This document shows positions 9,735-18,434 of a DNA stretch of 64,000 nucleotides, piece after piece. The notes under the pieces were generated by a model. The model made no database searches. It saw nothing but the letters and a program-made list of their open reading frames with translations, and had not been told where the DNA came from. The stretch covers positions 4,852,525-4,916,524 of the forward strand of contig NZ_CP012159.1 of assembly GCF_001189295.1 (NCBI RefSeq). The letters run 5' to 3'. A program made the translations under genes and the position numbers. Every line of letters starts with the position of its first letter. The stretch's first letter is position 1. Source of the stretch: Chondromyces crocatus (GTDB lineage Bacteria; Myxococcota_A; Polyangia; Polyangiales; Polyangiaceae).

Positions 9735-12422
9735 TCAGTTCGGGCACCCGAGCGCCTTCACCCGCGCCGCCGTCGCCTTGCTGGTGACTGCCCCTGACGC
9801 CACCGGCCAGCGGCTCAGCACCACCCGGTACGCCGCGCAGGCGCCCGTCGTGTCCCCCTGGGCCTCGAGCGAAAGCCCCAGGTGATGGTGCGCCACCGTG
9901 TGCGTCACCGGGAACCTGAGCGCCACGCAGGCGCGCGTGAACTCGACCAGCGACGCTCGCGCCTCGGCCGAGCGCCCCGCGAGCTGGTTCACCCGGCCGA
10001 GCGCCTCTTCTTGGTCCGGCTCCCGGTAGAGCGGCAGCGGCTGGAACCGCGGCAGCGCGGCCAGCGCCTCCTCGGCCTCGGCCTGCGTGCTCGCCGGGAA
10101 TGCATACCCCCTGAGCCACGCTTGCCCCCGCTGCTGCGGTGGCAGCTTCAGCTCCCAGGCGCGCAGCCACGCCTCGCGCCGCGCCACGTACTGGCTGCGC
10201 GTCAAGAGCTCCCCCTCCAGCTCCGCGTGCAGCAACGTCATCGTCGGATCCCGCGTGACCTGAGAGGACGAACCCAGCCGGGCCTCGAGCACGCCCCGGT
10301 GCTCCGCGGCATCCCGCGCCGCCTGGTGCGCGTCTCCGAGCTGCAAGGACAGCGCGATCTCCAGCAACCGCGTCCCGCTCAGGAGCGTCGCCTCCTGCGC
10401 CCCCTGGTGGTGCTTCTGGTGCAGCTCCCGGACCAGGCTCCGCGCCCCCCGCAGATCGCCACCGAGCACCATCAGGTTCGCCTCGTAGAGCGTGTGCTGA
10501 ACCTCGGTGGCCTGGCCGGTCGCGTGCGCACGGAGCTGCTCCAGCACTGCATGCACCGCGGCCGGCGGCCTCCCGATCGCGTAGGTCGCCTCGGCCAGCG
10601 AGAGGTAACGCGACTCGATGCCTGCGTGCTGCGCGAGGCTCGTCCGCAGATCCTGCTCGTAGTCGCTGCAGCGCCCCGCGCGCGCGTGCATGCGGGCCCG
10701 ATCGCGCAGACAGTCGGTCGCTGCCGGCGACACCCTCACGCACTCCTCGATCGCGTCGTATGCCTCGCCGGCCCGCCCCAGCGCCTCCAGCGCCTTCCCC
10801 TTCGCCTGCCAGCAGTCGGCGTACGCGGGATCCCGCTCCACGCAGCGGCTCGCCAGCGCGAGACTCGCCGCGGGATCATTGCGCCGCACGTGCAGCGCCT
10901 GGAGGCTCAGGAACTCCATGTCGTCCGGATACCGCCGTGACGCCTGTTGCAGCCGCCGCACCCCCTCGTCCACATCGGCCGGATCCCGCAAGAGGAGCGG
11001 CTCGTACACTTCCATGAGCGCCTGATCCCGCGGCCCGAGCGCAGCCCGCAGCGAGATCGCCCGCTGGAAATGAGCGCGCCCTGGATCCTGCGTCCTCAGG
11101 TTCTGGTGCGTCTGGGCCAGCCGCAGGTGCGCCGCCGCGAAGAACGGATCCAGCTCCACCGCGCGGAGGAACGCCTGCTGCGCCACGTACCACTGTGCGT
11201 CACGGAACGCCTGCAGCCCCTCCCGGTATGCCGTCAGCGCTTGCGGGCTCGTCGTCTGCGGAGCGGGCAGGGACGTGATCGGCGTGACCACGTCGCTCGA
11301 CGACGACGACGTCGAGGGCGCCATCTCTGGAGGCTCCAGGTTCGTCGACACCGCCCACCCCAGCCCCAGCGCCGTCGCCACCCCCAGCGCGACCCCGGCG
11401 AACCCCGCGAGCTGCCACCGAGGCCGCCGCCGTGACTGCGTCGGCGTCGTCGTAGGCGCGTTGATCGTCGCCAGATCGCGCCGCAGGTTCAGCTCCAGGA
11501 GCGGTGGTTCCGGCCGGATCATCACCGCGCTCAGCCGCCGGCTGGACGGCGCGTTCATCTCGCCCGTGATGAACGGCTCCAGCAGCTCCACCACGTCATC
11601 CATCGACGCGAAGCGGTCCTCTCGCCGCTTCGACATCGCCCGCGCGACCACGGCTGCGATCGACTCCGGCACCCCTTCGAGTGGCGCCGGCTGATCTCCG
11701 AGCACCGCCGCGATCACTGCCAGCACATCCCGCCCGTGCCCGAACGGCAGCCGCCCCGAGAGCAGCTCGTACGCCATCACCCCCCACGAGAACTGATCCG
11801 CGCGGCCATCGGCCTCCTCTGCGCGTATCTGCTCTGGCGCCATGTACGCCGGCGTCCCGATCAGCTTCCCGGGGCTGGTGATCGTCGCCGCCGTCGCGTC
11901 CGACCCATCCCCCATCGGCGCCTCCAGGCTCGTGCGCACCCTGCGCGCGATCCCGAAGTCGAGCACCTTGATCACCCCATCGCTCCGGAGCATCACGTTC
12001 TCCGGCTTCACATCGCGGTGCACCACCCCCACCCGGTGCGCTGCGGCCAGTGCGCACGCCACGTCGAGCAGCCACCGGATCCGCGTGCTCTGCGGCACCT
12101 GCGTCCCCACGTAGCGCCGCAACGGCGGCCCATCTACCAGCTCCATCGCCAGGAACGGCGTCCCCTCGTGCTCCCCCACGTCGTACAGCGAGACCGCGTT
12201 CGGGTGATTGAGCGCCGCCGCGGCCTGCGCCTCGCGCATCATGCGGGCCGCGGCCTCGTCCCAGGTCGTCGGATCCGCGTCGGGTGCACGGCGCAGCACC
12301 TTGAGCGCCACGCGACGGTGAAGCCGCGTGTCGAGCGCGCGGTACACCTCACCCATACCTCCCTCACCGAGGCTCTCCTCGATGGAATACCGGTCGAAAG
12401 TGTCGCCCGGTTTGAGTCGCAT
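9735..12422 (-). CDS. Ser/Thr protein kinase with transmembrane segment and TPR-like C-terminus
   Basis: 895 residues. A complete Hanks-type kinase domain fills about residues 12-290: glycine loop LGEGGMGEVYRA, Lys41 in VALKVL, catalytic HRDVKPEN, DFGIARR, and APEQI. A single hydrophobic segment follows at about 345 (GFAGVALGVATALGLGWAV). The remaining ~500 residues consist of helix-turn-helix repeats of TPR type (for example AYREGLQAFRDAQWYVAQQAFLRAVELDPFF). The protein should sit in the inner membrane, with the kinase inside and the repeats in the periplasm. This layout is typical of myxobacterial signalling kinases. No partner phosphatase or substrate gene is adjacent. Confidence 0.93.
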   Translation of the reverse strand: MRLKPGDTFDRYSIEESLGEGGMGEVYRALDTRLHRRVALKVLRRAPDADPTTWDEAAARMMREAQAAAALNHPNAVSLYDVGEHEGTPFLAMELVDGPPLRRYVGTQVPQSTRIRWLLDVACALAAAHRVGVVHRDVKPENVMLRSDGVIKVLDFGIARRVRTSLEAPMGDGSDATAATITSPGKLIGTPAYMAPEQIRAEEADGRADQFSWGVMAYELLSGRLPFGHGRDVLAVIAAVLGDQPAPLEGVPESIAAVVARAMSKRREDRFASMDDVVELLEPFITGEMNAPSSRRLSAVMIRPEPPLLELNLRRDLATINAPTTTPTQSRRRPRWQLAGFAGVALGVATALGLGWAVSTNLEPPEMAPSTSSSSSDVVTPITSLPAPQTTSPQALTAYREGLQAFRDAQWYVAQQAFLRAVELDPFFAAAHLRLAQTHQNLRTQDPGRAHFQRAISLRAALGPRDQALMEVYEPLLLRDPADVDEGVRRLQQASRRYPDDMEFLSLQALHVRRNDPAASLALASRCVERDPAYADCWQAKGKALEALGRAGEAYDAIEECVRVSPAATDCLRDRARMHARAGRCSDYEQDLRTSLAQHAGIESRYLSLAEATYAIGRPPAAVHAVLEQLRAHATGQATEVQHTLYEANLMVLGGDLRGARSLVRELHQKHHQGAQEATLLSGTRLLEIALSLQLGDAHQAARDAAEHRGVLEARLGSSSQVTRDPTMTLLHAELEGELLTRSQYVARREAWLRAWELKLPPQQRGQAWLRGYAFPASTQAEAEEALAALPRFQPLPLYREPDQEEALGRVNQLAGRSAEARASLVEFTRACVALRFPVTHTVAHHHLGLSLEAQGDTTGACAAYRVVLSRWPVASGAVTSKATAARVKALGCPN

Positions 12423-12654
12423 CGAGATCCATCATTGCACAGGTCGACCACGCCATGGCAACGCCGCCGCATCGTCTGACGACACGACGACGACGCGGAG
12501 CGCCACCCCACCCGCCGTCATGCCGCTTCGCACCACCCTGGACGCGCCCGGCCTGTCGCGTGTCACTGGATCGGCGGATGCTGCTGCGCGCCAACTGCTC
12601 CTTTGCGCCGCGCGCGCCATCTTTTCCTGCATCCGGGCAAGTCACGCATCCCGT

Positions 12655-12880
12655 GTGCCCTCCCCACGCGCTCGGCCGACGCATTCAGCGTGCCCGCCCA
12701 CGCGCTCGGCCGACGCGTCCAGACGAGTCTCGCATCCCGCGTCGTCCAGGCGACGCATCCCGTGTGCCTGCCCCACGCGCTCGGCCGACACGTCCAGACG
12801 AGTCTCGCACCCCGGGTGCCCAGGCGAGTCATGCACCCGAAGCGTCCGGCACCGGCGCTCGGCCGACGCGCCCGAAGGCG
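12655..12880. repeat. Imperfect direct repeats in the kinase/lipoprotein spacer
   Basis: The 462-base spacer 12423-12884 holds no gene I can support. Its right half contains four spaced copies of GCGCTCGGCCGAC. The middle two belong to longer near-identical units that continue with CGTCCAGACGAGTCTCGCA. The spacing is irregular (roughly 30-90 bases), and the units can be read as Arg/Ser-rich peptides in several frames with no sign of selection on a protein. They lie downstream of the LamG-like lipoprotein gene and upstream of the kinase gene on the same strand, so they could be transcribed as an untranslated region. Confidence 0.6.
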
Positions 12881-12884
12881 ACGC

Positions 12885-13904
12885 TCAGGGAGCCGCGCTG
12901 GGCGTGTCGTCGCTCACGAGGAGCAGCGCCGTGTTGTGGAGCACGTCCTCCGAACTCAGCGCCTCCGTGTACATCGCCGCGTAATGCAGACGACCCTCGA
13001 ACGACCGCACGCCGACCTCCCGGTTCCCCAGCACGTAGTGCGGGTCCGTCCCGAGCTGGATCGCCTGGGCCTGCGACGGCAGCACCCCACCGACCCGCGC
13101 TTGCGGGGCGCCATTGACGTAGAGCTTCACCCTCGCCTCCGGATCGGGCGGCTCCGTGTCGAGCACGAGGTGCACCACCGCCCGACCGAGCGACGACAAG
13201 GGCACCTCCCACTCGCCTCCGAGGACGTTGCTCTGCCAGCGGAACTGGAGACGCGACGTCGTGTTGGCGCCGAGCGAGAACCGACCTGACTCCTGATCGA
13301 ACCCGATGTGGCTGATCCGCGAGTTCAGCGGCGCCACCGCGTGAATGTCGAGCACCACCTCGATGGTCCCCGTCGTGCTCCCCTCGAGCCGCGTGAGCTT
13401 CGTCCCGCTCACCGCGGCGGACGCGCGGCCGTCCAGCTCGATGCTGTCCCACTGCAGGCCCCGGTTCGCTCCGCTCTCCGTCACGAACTGCAGCCCGGGG
13501 GAGGGCGTGATCCTGAGCGGAAGCGGCGTCGGCGCCGAATCGTTCAGCTCCCCCACGATGCCGCTCGTCGCCTCGTCGATGAAGTAGCGGACCAGCAGTC
13601 CCCGGTCCACGAGCCCCCCTTGCCCGAGGGACCCTCCGCCTTCTCCACCACTCCCTGGCCCAGCGCCCGTCCCTCCTGCGCCCCCAGCGCCCCCGCCCCC
13701 CATGCCGCCCGTCCCTGGAGCGCCTCCCGTCCCACCGGGACTGCCTCCACCTCCACCCGATCCAGCTGCGCCATTGCCCCCGCACGCCCCGACCGCTCCA
13801 GCGAGCGTCAGCGCCAGCGTCATCCAGCCCAGCGTCGACACCCCGACCCGAGGAGAAGAGCCCCGGCGCGCCCATCGGTTCGAAGAGAGCAAGGTGGTTT
13901 TCAC
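12885..13904 (-). CDS. Lipoprotein with LamG/concanavalin-like domain
   Basis: 339 residues from the GTG at 13904, which overlaps the stop of the upstream gene as GTGA. Another frame start at 13925 is less attractive. The lipobox is VGAC (cysteine 41) after a long basic N-region. Residues 42-105 are an almost pure Gly/Ala/Ser linker. The C-terminal ~230 residues look like a LamG jelly roll: GLLVRYFIDEA, TIEVVLDIHAV, VHLVLDTEPPD, VKLYVNGAPQ, and FEGRLHYAAMYTEALSSEDV, which is the typical last strand-helix of such domains. A role in binding surface glycans or host/prey material is plausible but not shown. Confidence 0.82.
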   Translation of the reverse strand: MKTTLLSSNRWARRGSSPRVGVSTLGWMTLALTLAGAVGACGGNGAAGSGGGGGSPGGTGGAPGTGGMGGGGAGGAGGTGAGPGSGGEGGGSLGQGGLVDRGLLVRYFIDEATSGIVGELNDSAPTPLPLRITPSPGLQFVTESGANRGLQWDSIELDGRASAAVSGTKLTRLEGSTTGTIEVVLDIHAVAPLNSRISHIGFDQESGRFSLGANTTSRLQFRWQSNVLGGEWEVPLSSLGRAVVHLVLDTEPPDPEARVKLYVNGAPQARVGGVLPSQAQAIQLGTDPHYVLGNREVGVRSFEGRLHYAAMYTEALSSEDVLHNTALLLVSDDTPSAAP

Positions 13905-15724
13905 TGGGCAATCTTCACGAGGCAAATGTCTTCCTGCTGTCCAGTCGCGTTGCTCTGGAGCGGCCCCCGCCCGAAATCCACGACCCCCATGCAGTCCCCC
14001 GTCATCAGCACGTTCCCGCTCCCATCGATCGCCACGCTGCGCGGATCCTGATCCAGCTCATCGCCGAAGCGACGGGTGTACCGGTGCTCGCCATCCGGCG
14101 TGAGCTGCACCAGCACCATGTCCTCCATCCCCGCGCTGAGCACCGGACCGCTCCCGTAATCCACCGTCCCCCGCTGCCCCACCGCGAGCACCACGTTCCG
14201 CGCCTGGTCGGTCGTCACCGCGTTCCCGACCTGATCGTCCGGCCCCACGAACGCTTGCCCCCACAGCGGCTGCCCCCCGCTGCCGAGCTTCGCCACGAAC
14301 GCATCCCACGCCCCTGCGCCCATCCTCGTCTGCCCGGCGAGCGCGATCTCCGACGTGAACCGCCCCGTGACCAGCACGGCCCCTGCTGCGTCCAGCGCGA
14401 GCCCCAGCGCCTCTTGCTGTCCGTTCCCCCCGATCGGCGTGCTCCAGACGTGGTTGCCCATCGCGTCGTACCGCGTCACGAACACATCGCTCTCCCCCTC
14501 GGTCTCCAGCACCGTCCCGGCGAAGTCGATGGTGTCCCCGAAGCTCCCGGCCAGCACCACGTCTCCATTCGCCGCGAACGCCACTCCCGTCGCCTCGTCG
14601 CGCGCGCTCCCGCCGACCGCGTGCCCCCACTGCGGCGCCCCGTGCTCGTCCACCCGCAGCAAGAACGCATCCTCTTGCCCGTTGCTCGTGCGCACCTGGC
14701 CTGCGAGCGTCACCGTTCCGGCGAACCGCCCCACCATCGCCGCCCCGTCATCGGTCGCGGCGATTGCGATCCCGGCCTGGTCCGCCGCGTTTCCGTGCCG
14801 CGTCCCCCATTCCACGTTCCCTGACGGGTCGAGCTTCAAGATGAACGCGTCCGTCCCCCCGTTGCTGATCAGCGTCGAGCTTCCCAGGTTCATCGTCCCC
14901 TCGAACCACCCGGTGACGTACACCTCGCCCGAGGGCGACAGCGCCACCGCGCTCGCCGACTGATCCTGATCGTTCCCGAACCGCCGCGCCCACTGGTAGT
15001 TCCCCGACGCATCGAACTTCGCCACGAACACGTCCCGCAGCCCCGAGCTCGTCAGCGGCCCGCCCCCGAAGTCCGTCGGGCTGATGATGTCGCCCACCAC
15101 CACCACCGACCCATCCGAGTCCACTGCCACGCCCCACGAATGCTCGTGCTCGCCCCCCCCGAACCGCCGGTTCCACAGCGCGCAGTGATCGTTCGCCACC
15201 CCGTCGCAGTCATCGTCGACCGCCGTCGCGCACTCCTCCACGTGGGGTCGCACCTCCCCCAGACAGACCCCATCCGGCGCCACGTCGCAGTACAGCACCC
15301 CCGCGCGACACGCCCCGACCCCCTCGGTCCCTTCCGGCCCCCCGTAGCACGCCCCCTGCTCGTTCACCTGCCCATCGCAGTCCTCGTCGGCCGGCGCGCA
15401 CGTCTCCTGCGCGGGCAGCACCTCCCCCGCGCACGGCCCGAAGCGCCCGTCGTCCTGACAGACCTGCGTCCCACCCTGGCAGATCCCCACCTCCTGCGTC
15501 CCCGGAGGCCCCCCGTAGCAAGCCCGCTCCTCCCCGGGCGCGCAGGCTTCCACCGGCCCCTCACCACCCGCTCCCCCGGCCGCGCCAGCGCCCGTCCCGC
15601 TCGTCACGCGCGGATCGTACGCCTCCCAGTCGTGGCTACACGCCCCCAGGACCCACGCAACCGCGAACCCAAGCACCCCGAAAGGCAGCAGCGCGCGACG
15701 AGCCGAACGATCACGAAAAGCCAT
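13901..15724 (-). CDS. Lipoprotein with MopE-like Cys motifs and SBBP beta-propeller repeats
   Basis: 607 residues from the ATG at 15724 (ATG 15748 possible). Lipobox VLGAC with cysteine 29. Residues ~50-150 hold three Cys-rich segments of the MopE/'DxDCDG' type, seen in ACAPGEERACYGG, EDCDGQVNEQGACYGG and DDDCDGVANDHC, known in myxobacterial and methanotroph surface proteins and suspected to bind Ca or Cu. The rest contains about seven SBBP-type repeats with the recurring pattern DAFxxKLDxxGxxxWGxxxG, predicted to form a propeller. Probably exposed on the cell surface. It is translationally coupled to the LamG-like lipoprotein that follows. Confidence 0.88.
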   Translation of the reverse strand: MAFRDRSARRALLPFGVLGFAVAWVLGACSHDWEAYDPRVTSGTGAGAAGGAGGEGPVEACAPGEERACYGGPPGTQEVGICQGGTQVCQDDGRFGPCAGEVLPAQETCAPADEDCDGQVNEQGACYGGPEGTEGVGACRAGVLYCDVAPDGVCLGEVRPHVEECATAVDDDCDGVANDHCALWNRRFGGGEHEHSWGVAVDSDGSVVVVGDIISPTDFGGGPLTSSGLRDVFVAKFDASGNYQWARRFGNDQDQSASAVALSPSGEVYVTGWFEGTMNLGSSTLISNGGTDAFILKLDPSGNVEWGTRHGNAADQAGIAIAATDDGAAMVGRFAGTVTLAGQVRTSNGQEDAFLLRVDEHGAPQWGHAVGGSARDEATGVAFAANGDVVLAGSFGDTIDFAGTVLETEGESDVFVTRYDAMGNHVWSTPIGGNGQQEALGLALDAAGAVLVTGRFTSEIALAGQTRMGAGAWDAFVAKLGSGGQPLWGQAFVGPDDQVGNAVTTDQARNVVLAVGQRGTVDYGSGPVLSAGMEDMVLVQLTPDGEHRYTRRFGDELDQDPRSVAIDGSGNVLMTGDCMGVVDFGRGPLQSNATGQQEDICLVKIAQ

Positions 15725-15870
15725 GAAGAACCGCCCGCAGCCTACCATGGGCCGCGCACCCCCCGAGACCCTCGATCACGCGCGACCCGCGCGAGATCCT
15801 CGTCGGCCCGCCCCCCCGAGACCGCCGGCCTGCGCTCGCTTCCGTCTCGCTTCCGTGAGGATCCGCCGGG

Positions 15871-17004
15871 TCAGTAAGGATCCGCCGGGATCAGCGCCTC
15901 GTTCTCTGCCTCCAGCGGTTGCCCTGCCACCGACGTGGTCCCGGCCGGCAGCTCCACCGTGTCCCCGGCCACCAGCTTGTGCACCGTGAGCCCGCTCATG
16001 GCGAACGGCTGCCCCGCCTCGCACGACGTCGGCGGCGCGCTCGTCTTCACCACGTACGTCGCCCCCTCACCGAACACCGTTCCCACCCCGGAAGGATCGA
16101 CCCCCAGCGCCGTGTACTCATCGATCCCCACCCCCAGCGGCGCGCTCGACCACCCATCCTGGATCAACCGCCCCAGGAACGTCACCAGCCGCCCCATCCG
16201 GTCCCGCGCCTGCAAGTGCGAGTCCGTGATCACCCCCGCGAGCGGGGCGAGCGACACGAAGTCCCGCTCCAGCGTCATGAACTCGTTGTACGGATCCCGC
16301 AGCGCCTCGTCCGAGTAGACCGTGTCGTTGTACGCCGCGAAGCTGAACTGCCCGAGCACCGCGCACCCCGCGCTCGTCCCCCCGAGCGCCGCGCCCCGCT
16401 CCCAGGCGTACATCAGCGCCTCCTGCACCCCCGTGCCCATCCAGTTCTTCAGGTACGTCGACTGATCCCCACCGGCCAGGAACACCGCCTCCGCGTGCCG
16501 GATCCGGTGCACCACATACGGATCGTCCGCGAGCTGCCGGCTGTCGACCAGCATCGTCTCCACCGAGTCACAGCCCCCGATGTCCGAGTACAGAAAGTCG
16601 TTGTAACCATCCGCGCCGGTCGTCCGCAGCACCACCACGTCACCGCGATTGGCGAAGGGCATCCACCACTGGAGCGAGTCGATCGCCTCCGCCCCTCCAC
16701 CCATCAGGAGCAGCGCACGCCCTATCGGCTCGACCTTCGCGTCCTCAGGATTGCCCGTGATGTAGTTGACCAGCCCTGCCGGCTTCGGCGGCGTCTCTTC
16801 CACATCGTCACCACCCGCGCCGCCAGTGCCTCCAGCACCGCCCGTCGCGCCGCTCCCCCCCTCACCGACCGACGCACCACTCCCGCCAGTCCCTCCTCCC
16901 CCGTCGGAAGAGCACCCCACCGCAACGACGGAGAAAGCCAGCGAGAGCAGGGCGCCCAGCGAAAGCAGCGAGCGCGGCGAACGAGGCGAGACGGTGGAGC
17001 GCAT
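15871..17004 (-). CDS. Cyanophycinase-family (peptidase S51) lipoprotein
   Basis: 377 residues. Lipobox VAVGC with cysteine 31, then a Gly/Ala/Ser linker to about residue 70. The catalytic domain shows the S51 hallmarks: RALLLMGGGAEA, the loop FLAGGDQSTYL, the nucleophile serine in GGTSAGCAVLG, and the DSHLQARDRMGRL motif that follows the active site in cyanophycinases. Known members cut the Asp-Arg polymer cyanophycin to dipeptides or remove C-terminal Asp. Here the enzyme is a lipoprotein, so it should act outside the cytoplasm, on external or prey polymer rather than on stored cyanophycin. No cyanophycin synthetase gene is visible in the window. Confidence 0.87.
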   Translation of the reverse strand: MRSTVSPRSPRSLLSLGALLSLAFSVVAVGCSSDGGGGTGGSGASVGEGGSGATGGAGGTGGAGGDDVEETPPKPAGLVNYITGNPEDAKVEPIGRALLLMGGGAEAIDSLQWWMPFANRGDVVVLRTTGADGYNDFLYSDIGGCDSVETMLVDSRQLADDPYVVHRIRHAEAVFLAGGDQSTYLKNWMGTGVQEALMYAWERGAALGGTSAGCAVLGQFSFAAYNDTVYSDEALRDPYNEFMTLERDFVSLAPLAGVITDSHLQARDRMGRLVTFLGRLIQDGWSSAPLGVGIDEYTALGVDPSGVGTVFGEGATYVVKTSAPPTSCEAGQPFAMSGLTVHKLVAGDTVELPAGTTSVAGQPLEAENEALIPADPY

Positions 17005-17091
17005 CCCGCGAGACTCCGACGCAGCGCGGAGGGCGTCAAGGTGAGGACCACCGCGCGTCGGCCTGAAAGCGCTGGGAACCAGGCTCCGCGT

Positions 17092-18192
17092 TCAAGGCCG
17101 ACCGGGCGGCGTCGCGAACTGCCCCGGGAAGGGGTTCGCCTGTTGCCGTCGCCGGATCTCTTCTGGCGTCCACGGCGTCGTCCCCCGCTCGTGGAAGAGC
17201 GCCACGCCGATCACGCCCACGTTCCGCGAGTCCCCGTGCTTCTGGCTCGCGTACGAGTTCCGCACCGACCCGAAGCGGAAGGCCGCCACCGCGTCCATGC
17301 TCTGACGGAACCCCTCGATCTCCAGCTCACCCTGCGGCGGCAGGATGTATCCCCGCTTGGTGAACGACGCCGCCTGACCATCGAGCACATCGAGCCCGTC
17401 GACCGACAGCACGCACTCGAAGCGCAGGTCCGTCTGGTTGCGCAGCACGATCGTGTACCGGATCCCGTGTTCCCCGACGACGAAGCGATCCTGCTCCGTC
17501 ACGAACCCGTTCAGGAACCGACCGTTCTCCGCGCGCAGCCCCATCTCCACCGCGCCCCCGGCGATGGTGAACGGCCGCGACGTCGTCCGCTTGAACCCGG
17601 CGAGCCCCGCCATCGCCTGCGCACCTTGCTCGTCGTTGTAGTGCAGGCTGTCCATCGCGAACGGGTTCGACGCATCCGCCCGGATGAACGGCGCCGTCGT
17701 GATCTGAGACGTCCGCGTCTCGCCCCACTCCGTCCCCAGCCCGGGCCGCGACTTCTGCGCCTCCGCCTCTCTCCTGCGCTCCGCGACCTTCGCGTCCGCA
17801 GGATCCTGCGTCGGCGATCGCGGCGTCGTCGCCCCCTTCGGCGAAGCATCCAGCTTCTTCGGCGCGCGGCTGCCTCCGGTCGCCGACGCGACCCGCCCCT
17901 CGGCGCTCGCTCCGGCGGCCGCGGGCGGCGGCGGGGGCGTGGCCTGCACGGGGCTCGCCTGGCCTTGACCCCCATCGCTCGACGACCCGACCCCCCCCAG
18001 CGCCTGGGGCGCCGGTGCCTCCGGCGCGCTCTCGGGCCCGGGCGCCGGCCGCTCCGCCAGCACCGGCCCCGGTTGCGCGGCGGCCGGAGCATCCGCCGGC
18101 GTGGACGACGGCGCCCGCGACCCCGCGCACCCCAGCGCCGCCGTAGAAATCGCCGCCATCACCAGAAGACCGATCCGCCGCATCCTGCTCAT
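17092..18192 (-). CDS. Lipoprotein with a conserved C-terminal domain of unknown function
   Basis: 366 residues from the ATG at 18192, which follows GGAGGG (a GTG at 18204 is the alternative). Lipobox ALGC with cysteine 22. Residues 23-165 are low-complexity Pro/Ala/Ser. The C-terminal ~130 residues read like a family I have seen as an uncharacterised domain in other proteobacteria: YTIVLRNQTDLRFECVLSV, DGLDVLDGQAASFTKRGYI, then VAAFRFGSVRNSYA and VGVIGVALFHERG. That segment is beta-rich and probably forms a small sandwich. The name of the domain is not known to me. It follows the same design as its lipoprotein neighbours. Confidence 0.75.
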   Translation of the reverse strand: MSRMRRIGLLVMAAISTAALGCAGSRAPSSTPADAPAAAQPGPVLAERPAPGPESAPEAPAPQALGGVGSSSDGGQGQASPVQATPPPPPAAAGASAEGRVASATGGSRAPKKLDASPKGATTPRSPTQDPADAKVAERRREAEAQKSRPGLGTEWGETRTSQITTAPFIRADASNPFAMDSLHYNDEQGAQAMAGLAGFKRTTSRPFTIAGGAVEMGLRAENGRFLNGFVTEQDRFVVGEHGIRYTIVLRNQTDLRFECVLSVDGLDVLDGQAASFTKRGYILPPQGELEIEGFRQSMDAVAAFRFGSVRNSYASQKHGDSRNVGVIGVALFHERGTTPWTPEEIRRRQQANPFPGQFATPPGRP

Positions 18193-18434
18193 CACACCCT
18201 CCACATCCCCGTCTGACGACCGAAGAACGACGGAGGTCTCCGCACCTTACAGAGGGACCTCACATGCCGGTCCACGGTGCGGGACGGAGGGAAGAGCCGA
18301 CCCCTCGCTGGAGCCGGGGCTCGACCACCCTTTCCGCCCTCCCCTGGAGGTGACCACACCCGCCGCGCCTCGTCCACGAGCGCAGCGTCACGCCCCGCGT
18401 CCGGTCGGTGGCATCGCCCCCATCGGTGGTGGTG

